A DNA stretch of 64,000 nucleotides from Paenibacillus sp. OV219 (GCF_900110075.1 NZ_FOCJ01000007.1:186001-250000); one strand, 5' to 3'. Positions 24,622 to 33,842 are shown, numbered from the stretch's first letter. The notes: generated from the sequence alone by a model not told the origin. Numbers and translations: made by a program.

Positions 24622-27600
24622 ATGAAAATCAAATCGGGGATGATTGCCCAAACGTTTCAGAGGTTCGGTGAGGACAAGGAAGAATACTCGAAGGTGCTGT
24701 TCCTTGTCCTCTATTTATTTGCCATTACTTCGGCTTCAACGATTGGGCGAACGGCGGCGGATGCGCTGTTTTTGTCCCATTTTGGCGCCTCGCAGCTGTC
24801 GTTCATGTATGTGCCTCAATCGGCCGCGCTTATACTGGTCGGATTCCTGTTTCAACGGATCAGCCCTCGATTCCGGATGGACCAGCTGCTCTATGTGCTG
24901 ATTCCGATTCTCTCATCGCTTGTGCTTCTTTCCAGGCTCGGTGTTGGATTGGATTTCAAATGGGTGTATCCGGTCATCTATGTCGGCTATGACGTGTTCA
25001 ACTTCCTCATGGTCGTCTGCTTCTGGCAGTTTGCGACCTCCGTGCTCGATCAGCGGAAAGTCAAACGAACGATCGGCCTAGTCGGCAGTGGCGGCTTGAT
25101 CGGCAGCATTGTCAGCGGCTTCGGACTGAAGGCGGTCGCTCCGCTTGTGGGCACCCCGAATCTCATTTTCTTCTACGCGGGGATGCAGTTAATCGCGCTG
25201 GTAGCGGTTGTCCAGCTGACTCGCCGCTCGGATGTGAGCGTATTCGCAGTCCGCAAACAACAACCGAATACCGGGGCGAAGAAGAAGCAGCCGGCAAAAG
25301 AAAGCAAAGGCGGCATGTTCCACCACGTACCGCATCTAAAATACGTCGCAATCATGTCGGCGGCGCTCGTCATTACGCTGACACTTATTGATTATCAGTT
25401 CAAAGTCATCTTGAAGAGTACGCTGGAAAATGATGAGCTCGCCGGCTTCATGGGAAGCTTTTACGGCTATTCGGGCCTCCTTGCCCTGTTCGTTCAGCTG
25501 TTCATCGCGGGCAAGCTTCTGACGCGCTTCGGCGTTATGGCGGCGATACTGGTGTTCCCGATTGCCTTGTTCACAGGCAGCCTCGGCGTTCTGCTCATGC
25601 CTGTGCTCGCGATGGTCGTCATTGTGAAGGGCAGCGACAAGGTGCTCGGCGATACGATCAACTCCTCGGTCAATCAGCTCATTATGTTTCCGGTTCCTCC
25701 AGAATGGCGCAATCAGGCAAAAAGCTTCCTCGACGGTATTGTCCGCAACGGTGCCAAAGGAGTGGCGGCGATCGGCCTTATCGCTCTGTCTCAGCTGCTC
25801 ACGACACCGCAGTTCAGCTATGTCATTCTAGCACTTCTGACCGTATGCATCTTTGCGGCGGTAAAGGTGAAAGGGGCTTATTTGCAGGCGCTCTTGTCGA
25901 CACTAAAGACAAGGGGGCATGATCTGCAGGAGGGTCAGCTCGACCTGATGGACCCTGCCAGTCTCGCTGTACTGACAGGTACGCTGACGAATCCCGAGAA
26001 GGGGCAGGTGCTGTATGCGCTGAAGATTTTGCAAGAGGTAGACGGGTTTGACCTGATGCCGCATATGGAAGGACTGCTTCAGCATCCGGCGCAAGAGGTG
26101 CGCGTGGAGGCGCTTCGGTACATGGAGCGGGTCCGTCCGGCAGGACAGGAAGAGACGCTGCTTGCACAGATGCAGCAAGAGGGCCATAGTCTCGTGCAAG
26201 CTGGAGCGGTGCTGGCGTTGTCCGCTTATGCGAAGGAAGAGTATCTTGACGAGATCACAGCACGGCTAACCGTGGAAGATATGGATGTGAAATCCGCCGC
26301 GATTGCCGGCCACATTAAGTATTACGGCATTGAGGGGATGTTCCGTGCCGTCGGCACGTTGAAGCAGCTCATGGAGAGCTCGCATGAGGACGAGCGGACG
26401 AGGATGGCGATTTTGTTCGGTCAGATCGGTATCCGCGGGTTCTACAAGCCGCTTATTCCGCTGCTGAGGGACGATTCGCCGCAGGTGCGTAAGTATGCGG
26501 TGCAATCGGCTGCGCTGCTTGGCGTGACGGAGCTTGTGCCGCACATCGTACCGCTCTTGACGCATAATGAGACGAGGGAGCCTGCGGTGGAGGCGCTTGC
26601 GGCATATGAGGAGAAAGTGATTTTGCCGCTGCTTGCGCCGTATTTTGAGATGGACGCGGCCCTGCTTTATTTGCCAAAAGTATTCGAGCGAATCGGCGGA
26701 CAAGCGGCCTTCGACGTATTGATGGAGCGATATCCGGCATCGGGCTTCGAGCTGCGGGATAAGCTGCTTGAGGCGATGTCGCGCATGCGTAAGGGCATCT
26801 CTTATATCGATGCGAAGCGGATTGAGATGCATATCTATCTAGAACTTGATCTGTACTGGAAGTTTACCGCCTATCAGCGGGATATGGGCGGGGCTGAAGG
26901 CTACAGCGAGGTTGCCGAAGCGATTGAGCAGTCGCGGCTTGAGATGATCAAGCGAATCTTCCAGCTGCTTGGCTTTATGTATGATGCAAGCACGATTAGT
27001 GCGGTATACGTGAACTGGTCGGAAGGGCAGGCGCGACAGCAGGCGAATGCAGCGGAAGTGATCGATCAGCTCGTTCAGGGCAACCTGCGGATGGAGCTGG
27101 CGAAGCTAATGGCTGCGCCGCGGATTATAGCACCAAGTGCAGCAGGGACTGGCGCTGGTACGGCAGCTTCGCGCGAGCAGTCGCTGCCGAATTTGGACTG
27201 GCTGTACGATCAGGGCGAAGAGTGGCTGTGCCAGGTCATTCAATTCGCTGCGGCAAGGCGCGGCGAGCGGATTGCCCTCGGAAAGGCGACCGGAGCTGAA
27301 GCTGGAGACTCAGGCGATGCGGCATTGACGGCGCAGGTGGATGAGGCGTGGCTCGGCGATCAGATGGATCGCATCGAGATGCTGAAGAAGGTTTCGCTGT
27401 TTGAAGGACTGACGGGCAGAGAGCTGGCAGCTTTTGCGCTGCGTATGGAGCAGCTTGTCTATCCGCAGGGCAGCACGGTGTTCCGTCAGGGTGACCCTGG
27501 CGATGCGCTCTATATTATTCGCAGCGGTAGAACCGCCGTTTACCAAGGCAGCGAGAAGGTGAACGAGCGAATCGCTGGCGAGACGTTCGGGCAGACGGCG

Positions 27601-28272
27601 ATTCTGACGCACCGATTGCGCACAGCGACGGTTGTCGCAGAAGAAGAGCTTGTGCTCTTGCGACTCGATTCGGCTGCGTTCTATGATGTCATGTTCGACC
27701 GCACGGGCATCGCGCTTGAGATGATGCGGCTGCTCTCGCGGCGGCTGCGCTCGAAGCTGGCGCGCACAGCGGCTGCTCCTGCATCCCAAGCGGAGCAGGA
27801 GGTGGCGGCATCGATGGAATCGGTGGAGACGGAGGCGTCGAATGCGCATTTGATGCAAAGTGAAACGATTTTGCGGCGGGTTCTGATTCTGCAGAAGATC
27901 GAGCTGTTCGCGCGCTTATCGCAGGAGGATGTCATAAAGCTCGCTCAAGCTGTGGAAGAAGTGGAATATGCACCAGGTGAGTCGGTTTGCAAAGTGGATG
28001 ATTACGGCGATACGTTGTACGGTATCATCGAAGGAAACATTCGTATTCATAAAGGAAGCGAGACGTTCGCGACACTTGGCGAAGGCGAATATTTCGGCGA
28101 GATGGCGGTTATCGACAGCGGTCTTCGCTCAGCAGACTGTACAGCGGTAGGTCGGACGGTCGTGCTGCAGCTGCACCGCGACCAAGTCTTTGCGCTATGC
28201 TTCCAAAATATCGACGTATTGAGAAGCATGATGCAAGTGCTTGCGGACCGTCTGCGGGGTATGCTGTTATAA
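24622..28272 (+). CDS. Nucleotide-transporter-like membrane protein fused to HEAT repeats and two cNMP-binding domains
   Basis: The 1216-residue protein has about 12 membrane helices in residues 20-430. ASTIGRTAADALFLSHFG and VKGSDKVLGDTINSSVNQL resemble the Npt1/Npt2 (ATP/ADP translocase-like) family. Residues 440-760 are a solenoid of HEAT-like repeats (HPAQEVRVEALRYMER, DDSPQVRKYAVQSAALLGV). Two cyclic-nucleotide-binding-type domains follow: about 920-1050 (VSLFEGLTGRELAAFALRM, FRQGDPGDALYIIRSG) and 1088-1216 (IELFARLSQEDVIKLAQAV, LGEGEYFGEMAVIDSGLRS). The second keeps the phosphate-cassette pattern GEMAVIDSGLRSA better than the first (GQTAILTHRLRTA). AAGGAG precedes the ATG. It is probably a gated membrane protein; substrate and ligand are unknown. 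Confidence 0.82.
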   Translation: MKIKSGMIAQTFQRFGEDKEEYSKVLFLVLYLFAITSASTIGRTAADALFLSHFGASQLSFMYVPQSAALILVGFLFQRISPRFRMDQLLYVLIPILSSLVLLSRLGVGLDFKWVYPVIYVGYDVFNFLMVVCFWQFATSVLDQRKVKRTIGLVGSGGLIGSIVSGFGLKAVAPLVGTPNLIFFYAGMQLIALVAVVQLTRRSDVSVFAVRKQQPNTGAKKKQPAKESKGGMFHHVPHLKYVAIMSAALVITLTLIDYQFKVILKSTLENDELAGFMGSFYGYSGLLALFVQLFIAGKLLTRFGVMAAILVFPIALFTGSLGVLLMPVLAMVVIVKGSDKVLGDTINSSVNQLIMFPVPPEWRNQAKSFLDGIVRNGAKGVAAIGLIALSQLLTTPQFSYVILALLTVCIFAAVKVKGAYLQALLSTLKTRGHDLQEGQLDLMDPASLAVLTGTLTNPEKGQVLYALKILQEVDGFDLMPHMEGLLQHPAQEVRVEALRYMERVRPAGQEETLLAQMQQEGHSLVQAGAVLALSAYAKEEYLDEITARLTVEDMDVKSAAIAGHIKYYGIEGMFRAVGTLKQLMESSHEDERTRMAILFGQIGIRGFYKPLIPLLRDDSPQVRKYAVQSAALLGVTELVPHIVPLLTHNETREPAVEALAAYEEKVILPLLAPYFEMDAALLYLPKVFERIGGQAAFDVLMERYPASGFELRDKLLEAMSRMRKGISYIDAKRIEMHIYLELDLYWKFTAYQRDMGGAEGYSEVAEAIEQSRLEMIKRIFQLLGFMYDASTISAVYVNWSEGQARQQANAAEVIDQLVQGNLRMELAKLMAAPRIIAPSAAGTGAGTAASREQSLPNLDWLYDQGEEWLCQVIQFAAARRGERIALGKATGAEAGDSGDAALTAQVDEAWLGDQMDRIEMLKKVSLFEGLTGRELAAFALRMEQLVYPQGSTVFRQGDPGDALYIIRSGRTAVYQGSEKVNERIAGETFGQTAILTHRLRTATVVAEEELVLLRLDSAAFYDVMFDRTGIALEMMRLLSRRLRSKLARTAAAPASQAEQEVAASMESVETEASNAHLMQSETILRRVLILQKIELFARLSQEDVIKLAQAVEEVEYAPGESVCKVDDYGDTLYGIIEGNIRIHKGSETFATLGEGEYFGEMAVIDSGLRSADCTAVGRTVVLQLHRDQVFALCFQNIDVLRSMMQVLADRLRGMLL

Positions 28273-28342
28273 GCTGGTAGATTTTAGAAAAATCTGTTGA
28301 AGGAATCGGACAAACCGATCAATAACATGATGAACGACTGAG

Positions 28343-28382
28343 AGAGAAGAAGCAGTGTAAGCGAGCTCTTCTCTTTCTTTTT
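28343..28382 (+). terminator. Terminator after the transporter-HEAT-cNMP gene
   Basis: AGAGAAG (28343-28349) pairs with CTTCTCT (28368-28374), followed by TTCTTTTT. Confidence 0.75.
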
Positions 28383-28461
28383 ATGTCGAAACGTTGTACG
28401 GTATCCATAGAAGGAAGTATTCGAGATGGCGATTATCGTCTTGAAGGAGTGGGGTTTTACG

Positions 28462-28947
28462 GTGAAAGGGTTTATGAAGTTGGTTGTCCTGTTATGCGGT
28501 CTGGTGGTGCTGCTTGCCGCATGCGGAGGGAAGACGGAGACACCGCTGTCGGTGAGCGACAAGGTGAGCACGACCGATCTAAGTGCGGAGAAGGGCGGCG
28601 CGGCGGAGCTCGGCATGACCGAGAAGGAGCTTGTGGACAAGCTGGGCAAGCCGGAGAGGGCGCTGAACGAAGGTAGAACATTCCTTCTCATGTACGAGAG
28701 CTATCAGTATACGACGCTTGACAGTAAGGTGCTCGGTTACTCGATCGGGCCGGAAGCGGCAACAGCACGAGGCGTGAAGCTTGGCGACTCAAAGGAGCAA
28801 GTGCTGAAACAGTACGGCGATGCGTACTACACGCTCGGCGAGTCGATCGGGTATATCGACAAGACGAAGCAGCTGTCGCTGGATTTCAAGCTGAAGGATG
28901 ATAAAGTGGTCGCCATCAACTTGGCGTCGTTGGAGCTATACGAATAG
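28462..28947 (+). CDS. Lipoprotein with repeated SmpA/BamE-like fold motifs
   Basis: From the GTG at 28462 the product reads MKGFMKLVVLLCGLVVLLAAC, a lipoprotein signal with lipobox LAAC. AAGGAG lies 12 bases before that GTG; an ATG at 28474 is an alternative. The mature part has two similar segments, LGMTEKELVDKLGKPER and VKLGDSKEQVLKQYGDAYY, like the repeated alpha-beta units of SmpA/OmlA-type proteins. It is anchored outside the membrane. Function is unknown. A terminator follows directly, so it is monocistronic. Confidence 0.75.
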   Translation: MKGFMKLVVLLCGLVVLLAACGGKTETPLSVSDKVSTTDLSAEKGGAAELGMTEKELVDKLGKPERALNEGRTFLLMYESYQYTTLDSKVLGYSIGPEAATARGVKLGDSKEQVLKQYGDAYYTLGESIGYIDKTKQLSLDFKLKDDKVVAINLASLELYE

Positions 28948-28954
28948 AGCAAAG

Positions 28955-28987
28955 CCCACCTCGGGAGTGATCCTGTGGTGGGTTTTT
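28955..28987 (+). terminator. Terminator after the lipoprotein gene
   Basis: CCCACC (28955-28960) pairs with GGTGGG (28977-28982), with GGA/TCC inside and TTTTT after. Confidence 0.78.
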
Positions 28988-29000
28988 ACTTTTGTTATTG

Positions 29001-29624
29001 TTATTGAACGGTATGTCCCTGCGCTCGAAGATCCAACAAATACGGCCGAGGTGGGTGAGGATTATCCATGGGAGGACGCAGCCCTGTATTATAAGCGGCG
29101 GGTTCAACGTGCAGATGCTGAACAATCTCGCTCCACTTCTGTTTTTCATTTGCAGCGGTTAATCGAGGCCGGAACCCAGCGTTCAGATAGCTTTTGATTG
29201 CAGGTAAGTTGCTGCTGTCGACGTCGAGTAGTGCGGTTTGCTGGCCTCTAAGCGCGATAACATCGCAGAGTTGCAGCACCATTGAAGTGCCAAGACCTTT
29301 ACCCCGGTGTGTTGGGATGACGCCTACGAAAATAATAAAGCCTTCGTTCTCGCCCCACCGCCAAGGCTGGCTCCAAGCGGTCGCTGTTCCGCAAGGTGTG
29401 CCTGCTTCGTCAAACAGCACATGCACACGCTCGGGTAGATACGAGTAGTTATCGACCATAACGTGTTCGAAAGCGCCCGCCTGATAGTCTCCGAACGCGG
29501 CGTCCATCACCTTTTCCCACAGATAGCCTTCTTCACGCGCTATAGATCTGAACGTATAGCCAGCCGGGAGGGCTTTTGCTGTTTGCTCACCCTGGGTCAC
29601 ATTTTTCTCCATCGTTACATCCAT
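29001..29624 (-). CDS. GNAT-family N-acetyltransferase
   Basis: The core EGFIIFVGVIPTHRGKGLGTSMVLQLCD is a clear acetyl-CoA-binding motif A (RGKGLG), followed by ALLDVDSSNLPAIKSYLNAGF (motif B). Substrate cannot be predicted. The start at 29624 (MDVTMEKN) or 29612 is likely; the frame begins at 29642 with little ribosome-site support. The C-terminal PPRPYLLDLRAQGHTVQ is unusual and proline-rich. It is divergent to the HD-domain gene. Confidence 0.85.
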   Translation of the reverse strand: MDVTMEKNVTQGEQTAKALPAGYTFRSIAREEGYLWEKVMDAAFGDYQAGAFEHVMVDNYSYLPERVHVLFDEAGTPCGTATAWSQPWRWGENEGFIIFVGVIPTHRGKGLGTSMVLQLCDVIALRGQQTALLDVDSSNLPAIKSYLNAGFRPRLTAANEKQKWSEIVQHLHVEPAAYNTGLRPPMDNPHPPRPYLLDLRAQGHTVQ

Positions 29625-29676
29625 TCGTCTGTCGCCCCGCAATCATGTATACTATTACTAAATTCTACCAAGCTTG

Positions 29677-29753
29677 TGATCTGGTAGATAGGGAATGGCC
29701 TTTTTATAACTAAAATGTACCCAACACTGATTTGGCAGATAGGGAGTGGCGTT
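29677..29753 (+). repeat. 26-bp imperfect direct repeat in the leader of the HD gene
   Basis: Two 26-base copies at 29677-29702 and 29728-29753 differ at four positions and lie 51 bp apart. Each contains AGATAGGGA followed by TGG. The second copy carries the ribosome site of the HD gene; the first precedes a five-codon ATG frame (MAFL then stop). Confidence 0.6.
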
Positions 29754-30344
29754 GTGGAAGAGATGCTGAGCAAGCAGATGGAGTTTCTTGTCGAGATTGA
29801 CAAGCTAAAGCAAGTGGAGCGCAGGACAAAAATTATGAGTGGCGATCGACTTGAAAATGACGCGGAGCATACGTGGCATCTCGCTATGATGGCGCTAATT
29901 CTGCAAGGTCACGCCAATGCGGAAGTGGATCTGCTCAAGGTGATTCGGATGCTGCTCGTGCACGATTTGGTTGAGATCGATGCTGGCGATACGTTTGCGT
30001 ACGACACCAAGGGCAATGAGGATAAACATGAGCGAGAGCTGAATGCGGCGAAGCGGATTTTCGGATTGCTGCCAGAGGAGCAGGCGGCTGAGCTCATGGA
30101 ACTGTGGTTGGAGTTTGAACGTAAAGAGAGTCAAGAAGCGAAGTTTGCCAGTGCGCTCGATCGGTTGCAGCCGCTCATTAACAATTTCAATAACGATGGC
30201 GATACGTGGCTAAAGTACGGCATAACGAGCGGTCAGGTGCTTAATCGCAATCGGGAGATCGCTGATGCCTCGGATAAGCTGTGGGATTATGCGCAGCAGC
30301 TGGTGCGCAAGTCAGTGGACCAGGGAATTCTGAAGGAATCGTAA
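29754..30344 (+). CDS. HD-domain phosphohydrolase (YfbR/YfdR-like nucleotidase type)
   Basis: The protein contains ENDAEHTWHLAMMALIL, VIRMLLVHDLVEIDAGDTFAYD and ASALDRLQPLINN. These hold the histidines and aspartates of the HD metal site (H...HD...D) typical of 5'-deoxynucleotidase-like enzymes. It is soluble, 196 residues. AGGGAG lies seven bases before the GTG at 29754, which I take as the start; the frame opens at 29715. The next gene, a membrane protein, follows after 18 bp. The specific nucleotide substrate is unknown. Confidence 0.85.
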   Translation: MEEMLSKQMEFLVEIDKLKQVERRTKIMSGDRLENDAEHTWHLAMMALILQGHANAEVDLLKVIRMLLVHDLVEIDAGDTFAYDTKGNEDKHERELNAAKRIFGLLPEEQAAELMELWLEFERKESQEAKFASALDRLQPLINNFNNDGDTWLKYGITSGQVLNRNREIADASDKLWDYAQQLVRKSVDQGILKES

Positions 30345-30362
30345 CGGACAGGAGTGGTGGGG

Positions 30363-30773
30363 ATGCTTTTGAAGCCTTACAAAACGTTGCTTGTCGCTAT
30401 CGTGCTTTGCGTCCTGCAATTGTCGCTTGCGGTCTTTCGGTTATTTACGACGAATCAGGAGTGGATGCCAGCCTTTATTGGCTTCACTTATTTTCTTGTA
30501 AGTCTGGTCCTCTTCGGGGTTCTTGTTGTGCTGCTAATCGATCTGTTGACGGAAGCGCGGAGAACGATCCAGGGCCGAATTATTAACAAGGAAGGCAAGA
30601 TCATACACGTGCTACGAGACGATGGGAAGCTGGGGCGGTATCGAATTATCGTGCCCGAGGTTCTGGAGACGCTGCATGCTGAACATAGAGTCGAAATTGT
30701 GAGCACGAATCTGGCGAACATCCCCAGTCGCATCACGGTGGTTGAGTATCAAGCCGCGCGAAAATGGAGCTAA
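30363..30773 (+). CDS. Small membrane protein, unknown function; end lies in the repeat array
   Basis: The 136-residue product has two membrane helices (about residues 7-27 and 38-63) and a soluble C-terminal beta-rich domain (GRIINKEGKIIHVLRDDGKLGRYRIIV). GGAG lies eight bases before the ATG. Its last six codons (AARKWS) and the stop are supplied by the first unit of the hairpin repeat array starting at 30754. The original C-terminus may therefore have been replaced when the repeat was inserted. It is probably co-transcribed with the HD gene. Confidence 0.68.
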   Translation: MLLKPYKTLLVAIVLCVLQLSLAVFRLFTTNQEWMPAFIGFTYFLVSLVLFGVLVVLLIDLLTEARRTIQGRIINKEGKIIHVLRDDGKLGRYRIIVPEVLETLHAEHRVEIVSTNLANIPSRITVVEYQAARKWS

Positions 30774-31490
30774 GAGAGCAAATGTGCTCTCTCAGCACCA
30801 AAACTAACCCGAAAAGCCGCCGAGAGATCATATATGATCTCTCAGAGCAGAGCGAACTCGCTCGCCGCGCGAAAATGGAGCTGAGAGAGCAAATGTGCCC
30901 TCTCAGCTCCACAACTAACCAGAAAAATCACCGAGAGATCATATATGATCTCTCAGAGCAGAGCGAACCCACTCGCCGCGCGAAAATGGAGCTGAGAGAG
31001 CAAATATGCTCTCTCAGCATCAAAACTAACCCGAAAAGCCGCCGAGAGATCATATACGCTCTCTCAGAGCAGAGCGAACCCGCTCGCCGCGCGAAAATGG
31101 AGCTGAGAGAGCAAATATGCTCTCTCAGCATCAAAACTAACCCCAAAAGCCGCCGAGAGATCATATACGCTCTCTCAGAGCAGAGCGAACCCGCTCGCCG
31201 CGCGAAAATGGAGCTGAGAGAGCAAATATGCTCTCTCAGCTTTAAAACTAACCCGAAAAGCGACCGAGAGATCATATACGCTCTCTCAGAGTAAAGCGAA
31301 CCCGCTCGCCGCGCGAAATGGAGCTGAGAGAGCAAATGTGCTCTCTCAGCACCAAAACTAACCAAAAAAACCGCCGAGAGATCATATATGATCTCTCAGA
31401 GCAGAGCGAACTCGCTCGCCGCGCGTGGGTCGTATGCTGAGAGAGGGAAAACCCGCTCTCAGCCCCCGAATTCACAGCGACCACGCCGCT
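30754..31490 (+). repeat. Tandem 111-bp hairpin repeat array (six units plus a decayed seventh)
   Basis: Units begin CCGCGCG at 30754, 30865, 30976, 31087, 31198, 31309 and 31419; the last step is 110 bp and the seventh unit decays quickly. Each unit holds two hairpins. The first is GCTGAGAGAGCA paired with TGCTCTCTCAGC around AATA. The second is GAGAGATCATATATGATCTC-type, which is palindromic in some units and degenerate in others. Frames stay open on both strands because 111 is a multiple of three. The array fills the gap between two convergent genes. Confidence 0.92.
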
Positions 31491-31502
31491 GTGATCACAT
31501 AA

Positions 31503-31547
31503 ACCAAAAAGAAGCCGAGAGATCAAATCCTGATCTCTCGGCTTCTT
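31503..31547 (-). terminator. 17-bp hairpin terminator with GAGAGATCA core
   Basis: The arms 31509-31525 and 31531-31547 are perfectly complementary (core GCCGAGAGATCA) around AATCC. On the minus strand TTCTTTTTGG follows, so it ends the FAH-family gene. The core equals that of the adjoining repeat family. Confidence 0.85.
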
Positions 31548-31571
31548 CACGCACTCGCGCCTCCGGCGCTC

Positions 31572-32216
31572 CTACCCCATGTCCACATAAAGTGGACCAT
31601 AGGTCACTTCATTGCCGCCAGCGGCAAGGCGCAGCTCCAGCGTGTCGCCGTCCGCGAGCGGGCCGACGCCTGCCGGCGTGCCGGTGTAGATGACGTCACC
31701 GGTGCCGAGGCCCATGTTCGAGCCGATGAAGTCGACCAGCTGCTGCAGCGGGAAGATCATATCCTTCGGGCAGCCTTGCTGCACGATCTCATCATTCTTA
31801 ATGAGGCTGAAATTTAACGCCTCGAATTCCGCTTCTCCGGCGAAAGGCGTGAACTCTGTCAGCACGGCGGAGCCGACGAATCCTTTGGCAAGCAGCCAAG
31901 GGTGGCGCTTCTCCTTCAGCTTGGACTGCACATCGCGCGCCGTCAGGTCGATGCCGAGGGCGATACCGTCGATGAGCTCGTCCACCTTCATGCCAGGACG
32001 ATAGCTCGCACCTACACGCACAACGACCTCCAGCTCATAATGAATCTCGCCGATCGAGCCCGACAGCGCAAGCTTCCCAGTTGCCGGATGCAGCGCGTGC
32101 GTAGGCTTCGAGAAGATCATCGGCTCCTCCGGTACATCGTTGCCAAGCTCCTTGGCATGAAGGGCATAGTTACGTCCTACACAGTAAATGTTGCGAATCG
32201 AATCCATCGATGACAT
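31572..32216 (-). CDS. Fumarylacetoacetate hydrolase (FAH) family protein
   Basis: The sequence runs [32 protein letters not shown], with the metal-site acidic residues ([17 protein letters not shown]) and the closing [15 protein letters not shown]. These are typical of FAH/HpcE family enzymes, which act as hydrolases, decarboxylases or isomerases on beta-keto or oxaloacetate-like acids. It is 214 residues, cytoplasmic. GGAGGAAATAGAAC precedes the ATG. It is monocistronic between the repeat array and the sugar importer. The exact substrate is not determinable. Confidence 0.9.
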   Translation of the reverse strand: MSSMDSIRNIYCVGRNYALHAKELGNDVPEEPMIFSKPTHALHPATGKLALSGSIGEIHYELEVVVRVGASYRPGMKVDELIDGIALGIDLTARDVQSKLKEKRHPWLLAKGFVGSAVLTEFTPFAGEAEFEALNFSLIKNDEIVQQGCPKDMIFPLQQLVDFIGSNMGLGTGDVIYTGTPAGVGPLADGDTLELRLAAGGNEVTYGPLYVDMG

Positions 32217-32330
32217 GTTCTATTTCCTCCAAATTGGTTGGTAATTTATATATTTTTATAATAACACGACAGCCGGTTTCACATTATATCATTCTATATC
32301 CTTCGCTTTATATGAATTTCTATAATGTCT

Positions 32331-32374
32331 CCGCGAAACGTTAGCTTTTGCCGAATAGACGGCGCCAGCCGTTT
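32331..32374 (+). repeat. Dispersed structured element, copy B
   Basis: It begins CCGCGAAACG, continues TTAGCTTTTGCC and closes GACGGCGCCAGCCGTTT. It lies 115 nt ahead of the binding-protein start at 32490, on the same strand. The tail GCACTTGTTC resembles the tails of the other copies. Confidence 0.7.
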
Positions 32375-32489
32375 GCACTTGTTCATATCGATCTTGAAAA
32401 CGCAAACCTTAATCCCTAATTTCACGCATTGTTGGTAAAGGCCTAGTGCATGATAATAAGCGTATACCAACCCGAGGGGGAATAGAGAA

Positions 32490-33842
32490 ATGGCTAACAA
32501 AGCATTAAAAACAACTGCAGTCGCAGTCACAGCGGCAGCATTGCTTCTTGGCGCAACAGCTTGCGGAAGCAAAAACGACAACAATACAAACAATACAACG
32601 AATACAGGCAGCACGAACGCTGGCACGAACGAACCAGCTGCTGAGAACGTAACAATCACGTTCCAGAACATCTACCCAGATCCAGAAACGCCTTCGTACA
32701 AAATGCTTCACACGATTGTTGATCAATATCAGAAGGACCACCCGAACGTGAAGGTCGAGCTAGACTCCCTGAACACGGACCAACAAAAACTGAAGCTGAA
32801 GACACAAGCAGCTTCCAAAGAAGTTCCGGACATCACAATCGTGAACCCGTCCGCACAAATGAAGCCATATGTTGATGCAGGCCTGCTCGCACCACTGAAC
32901 GACATGCTCGATCAGAACGGTTTGAAAGACACTTTCCAAAAAGGCCTTCTTGACTCCTACAGCTTCGACAACAACGTATACGCGTTGCCAGACGGCAACA
33001 ACATCGAGGTTGTTTACTACAATAAAGACCTGTTCACGCAAGCAGGCATTACAGCTCCACCAACAACGTTCGAAGATCTCGTAGCTGACGTTAAAGCGCT
33101 CAAAGCGAAGAACATCACGCCAATCGCGATCGGTGAGAAAGACTCCTGGACAGGTTCGTTCTTGTTCATGAACGTTCTTCTTCGCACAAACGGCGGCCCA
33201 GGCTTCCTGTCCGAAGTACTGGATGGCAAGAAAACATTTAACGATCCAGCATTCACTGACGCAGTATCGAGCTTCCAAGACCTGATTCAAGCAAAAGCAT
33301 TCCCAGATGGCGCAACTTCCGTCGATTACAACACTGGCGGTAACCTCTTCAAAACAGGTAAAGCGGCAATGTACATCATGGGTACATGGGAAACTGGCGC
33401 AATCGACGCTTCGTCCGTAGCTGGTAAAGTAGGCGTGTTCAAATTCCCTACTGTTAAAGGCAAAGGCGATCCAGACCAATACATGCTTGCTCCAGGTTCC
33501 GCATTCGCGGTTTCCGCGAACAGCAAGCACCTGAAAGAAACAAAAGACTTCCTGAACTACTTCATGACAGAAATGCCTAAGAAGCAGTTCGAACTGAAAA
33601 ATGCAGTAGGTAGCGGTCAAATCATGAGCGGTGACTTCAAAGCAGCTGGTTACTCGGATCTTGCAATCGCAGTACTTGACCTGTTCAAGAACGTTAAAGG
33701 CGGCGACCTTGCTTTCGATAACACAATGAAACCAGCAATTGCACAAGCTCACCTGAGCAGCATCCAAAACATGTTCGTGCAAAAAGTTGACCCAGCGAAC
33801 GTTGCGAAAGAGCACCAATCGGCATACGACTCGAACAAGTAA
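32490..33842 (+). CDS. Extracellular sugar-binding lipoprotein (CUT1 family)
   Basis: The signal peptide KTTAVAVTAAALLLGATAC ends in a lipobox (ATAC, Cys25). An Asn/Thr-rich linker follows, then a family-1 solute-binding fold: TIVDQYQKDHPNVKVELDS, VYALPDGNNIEVVYYNKDLF, GKAAMYIMGTWETGA. It captures a sugar outside the membrane for the permeases at 33946 and 34855. GAGGGGG precedes the ATG. Codon use is strongly biased toward AAC, GTT/GTA and CCA, unlike neighbours, suggesting high expression. The structured element copy B lies in its leader. The substrate is unknown. Confidence 0.93.
   Translation: MANKALKTTAVAVTAAALLLGATACGSKNDNNTNNTTNTGSTNAGTNEPAAENVTITFQNIYPDPETPSYKMLHTIVDQYQKDHPNVKVELDSLNTDQQKLKLKTQAASKEVPDITIVNPSAQMKPYVDAGLLAPLNDMLDQNGLKDTFQKGLLDSYSFDNNVYALPDGNNIEVVYYNKDLFTQAGITAPPTTFEDLVADVKALKAKNITPIAIGEKDSWTGSFLFMNVLLRTNGGPGFLSEVLDGKKTFNDPAFTDAVSSFQDLIQAKAFPDGATSVDYNTGGNLFKTGKAAMYIMGTWETGAIDASSVAGKVGVFKFPTVKGKGDPDQYMLAPGSAFAVSANSKHLKETKDFLNYFMTEMPKKQFELKNAVGSGQIMSGDFKAAGYSDLAIAVLDLFKNVKGGDLAFDNTMKPAIAQAHLSSIQNMFVQKVDPANVAKEHQSAYDSNK

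Noticed and set aside
30764-31294. A 176-codon plus-strand frame (repeated MELREQMCSLS-type units), and a 145-codon minus-strand frame at 30928-31365
   Set aside because: Both are made wholly of the 111-bp hairpin repeat and stay open only because the period is a multiple of three. No ribosome site precedes them.
30754-31418. Possible CRISPR array (regular spacing of repeats)
   Set aside because: The whole 111-bp unit is repeated with no unique spacers, and no cas genes are near.
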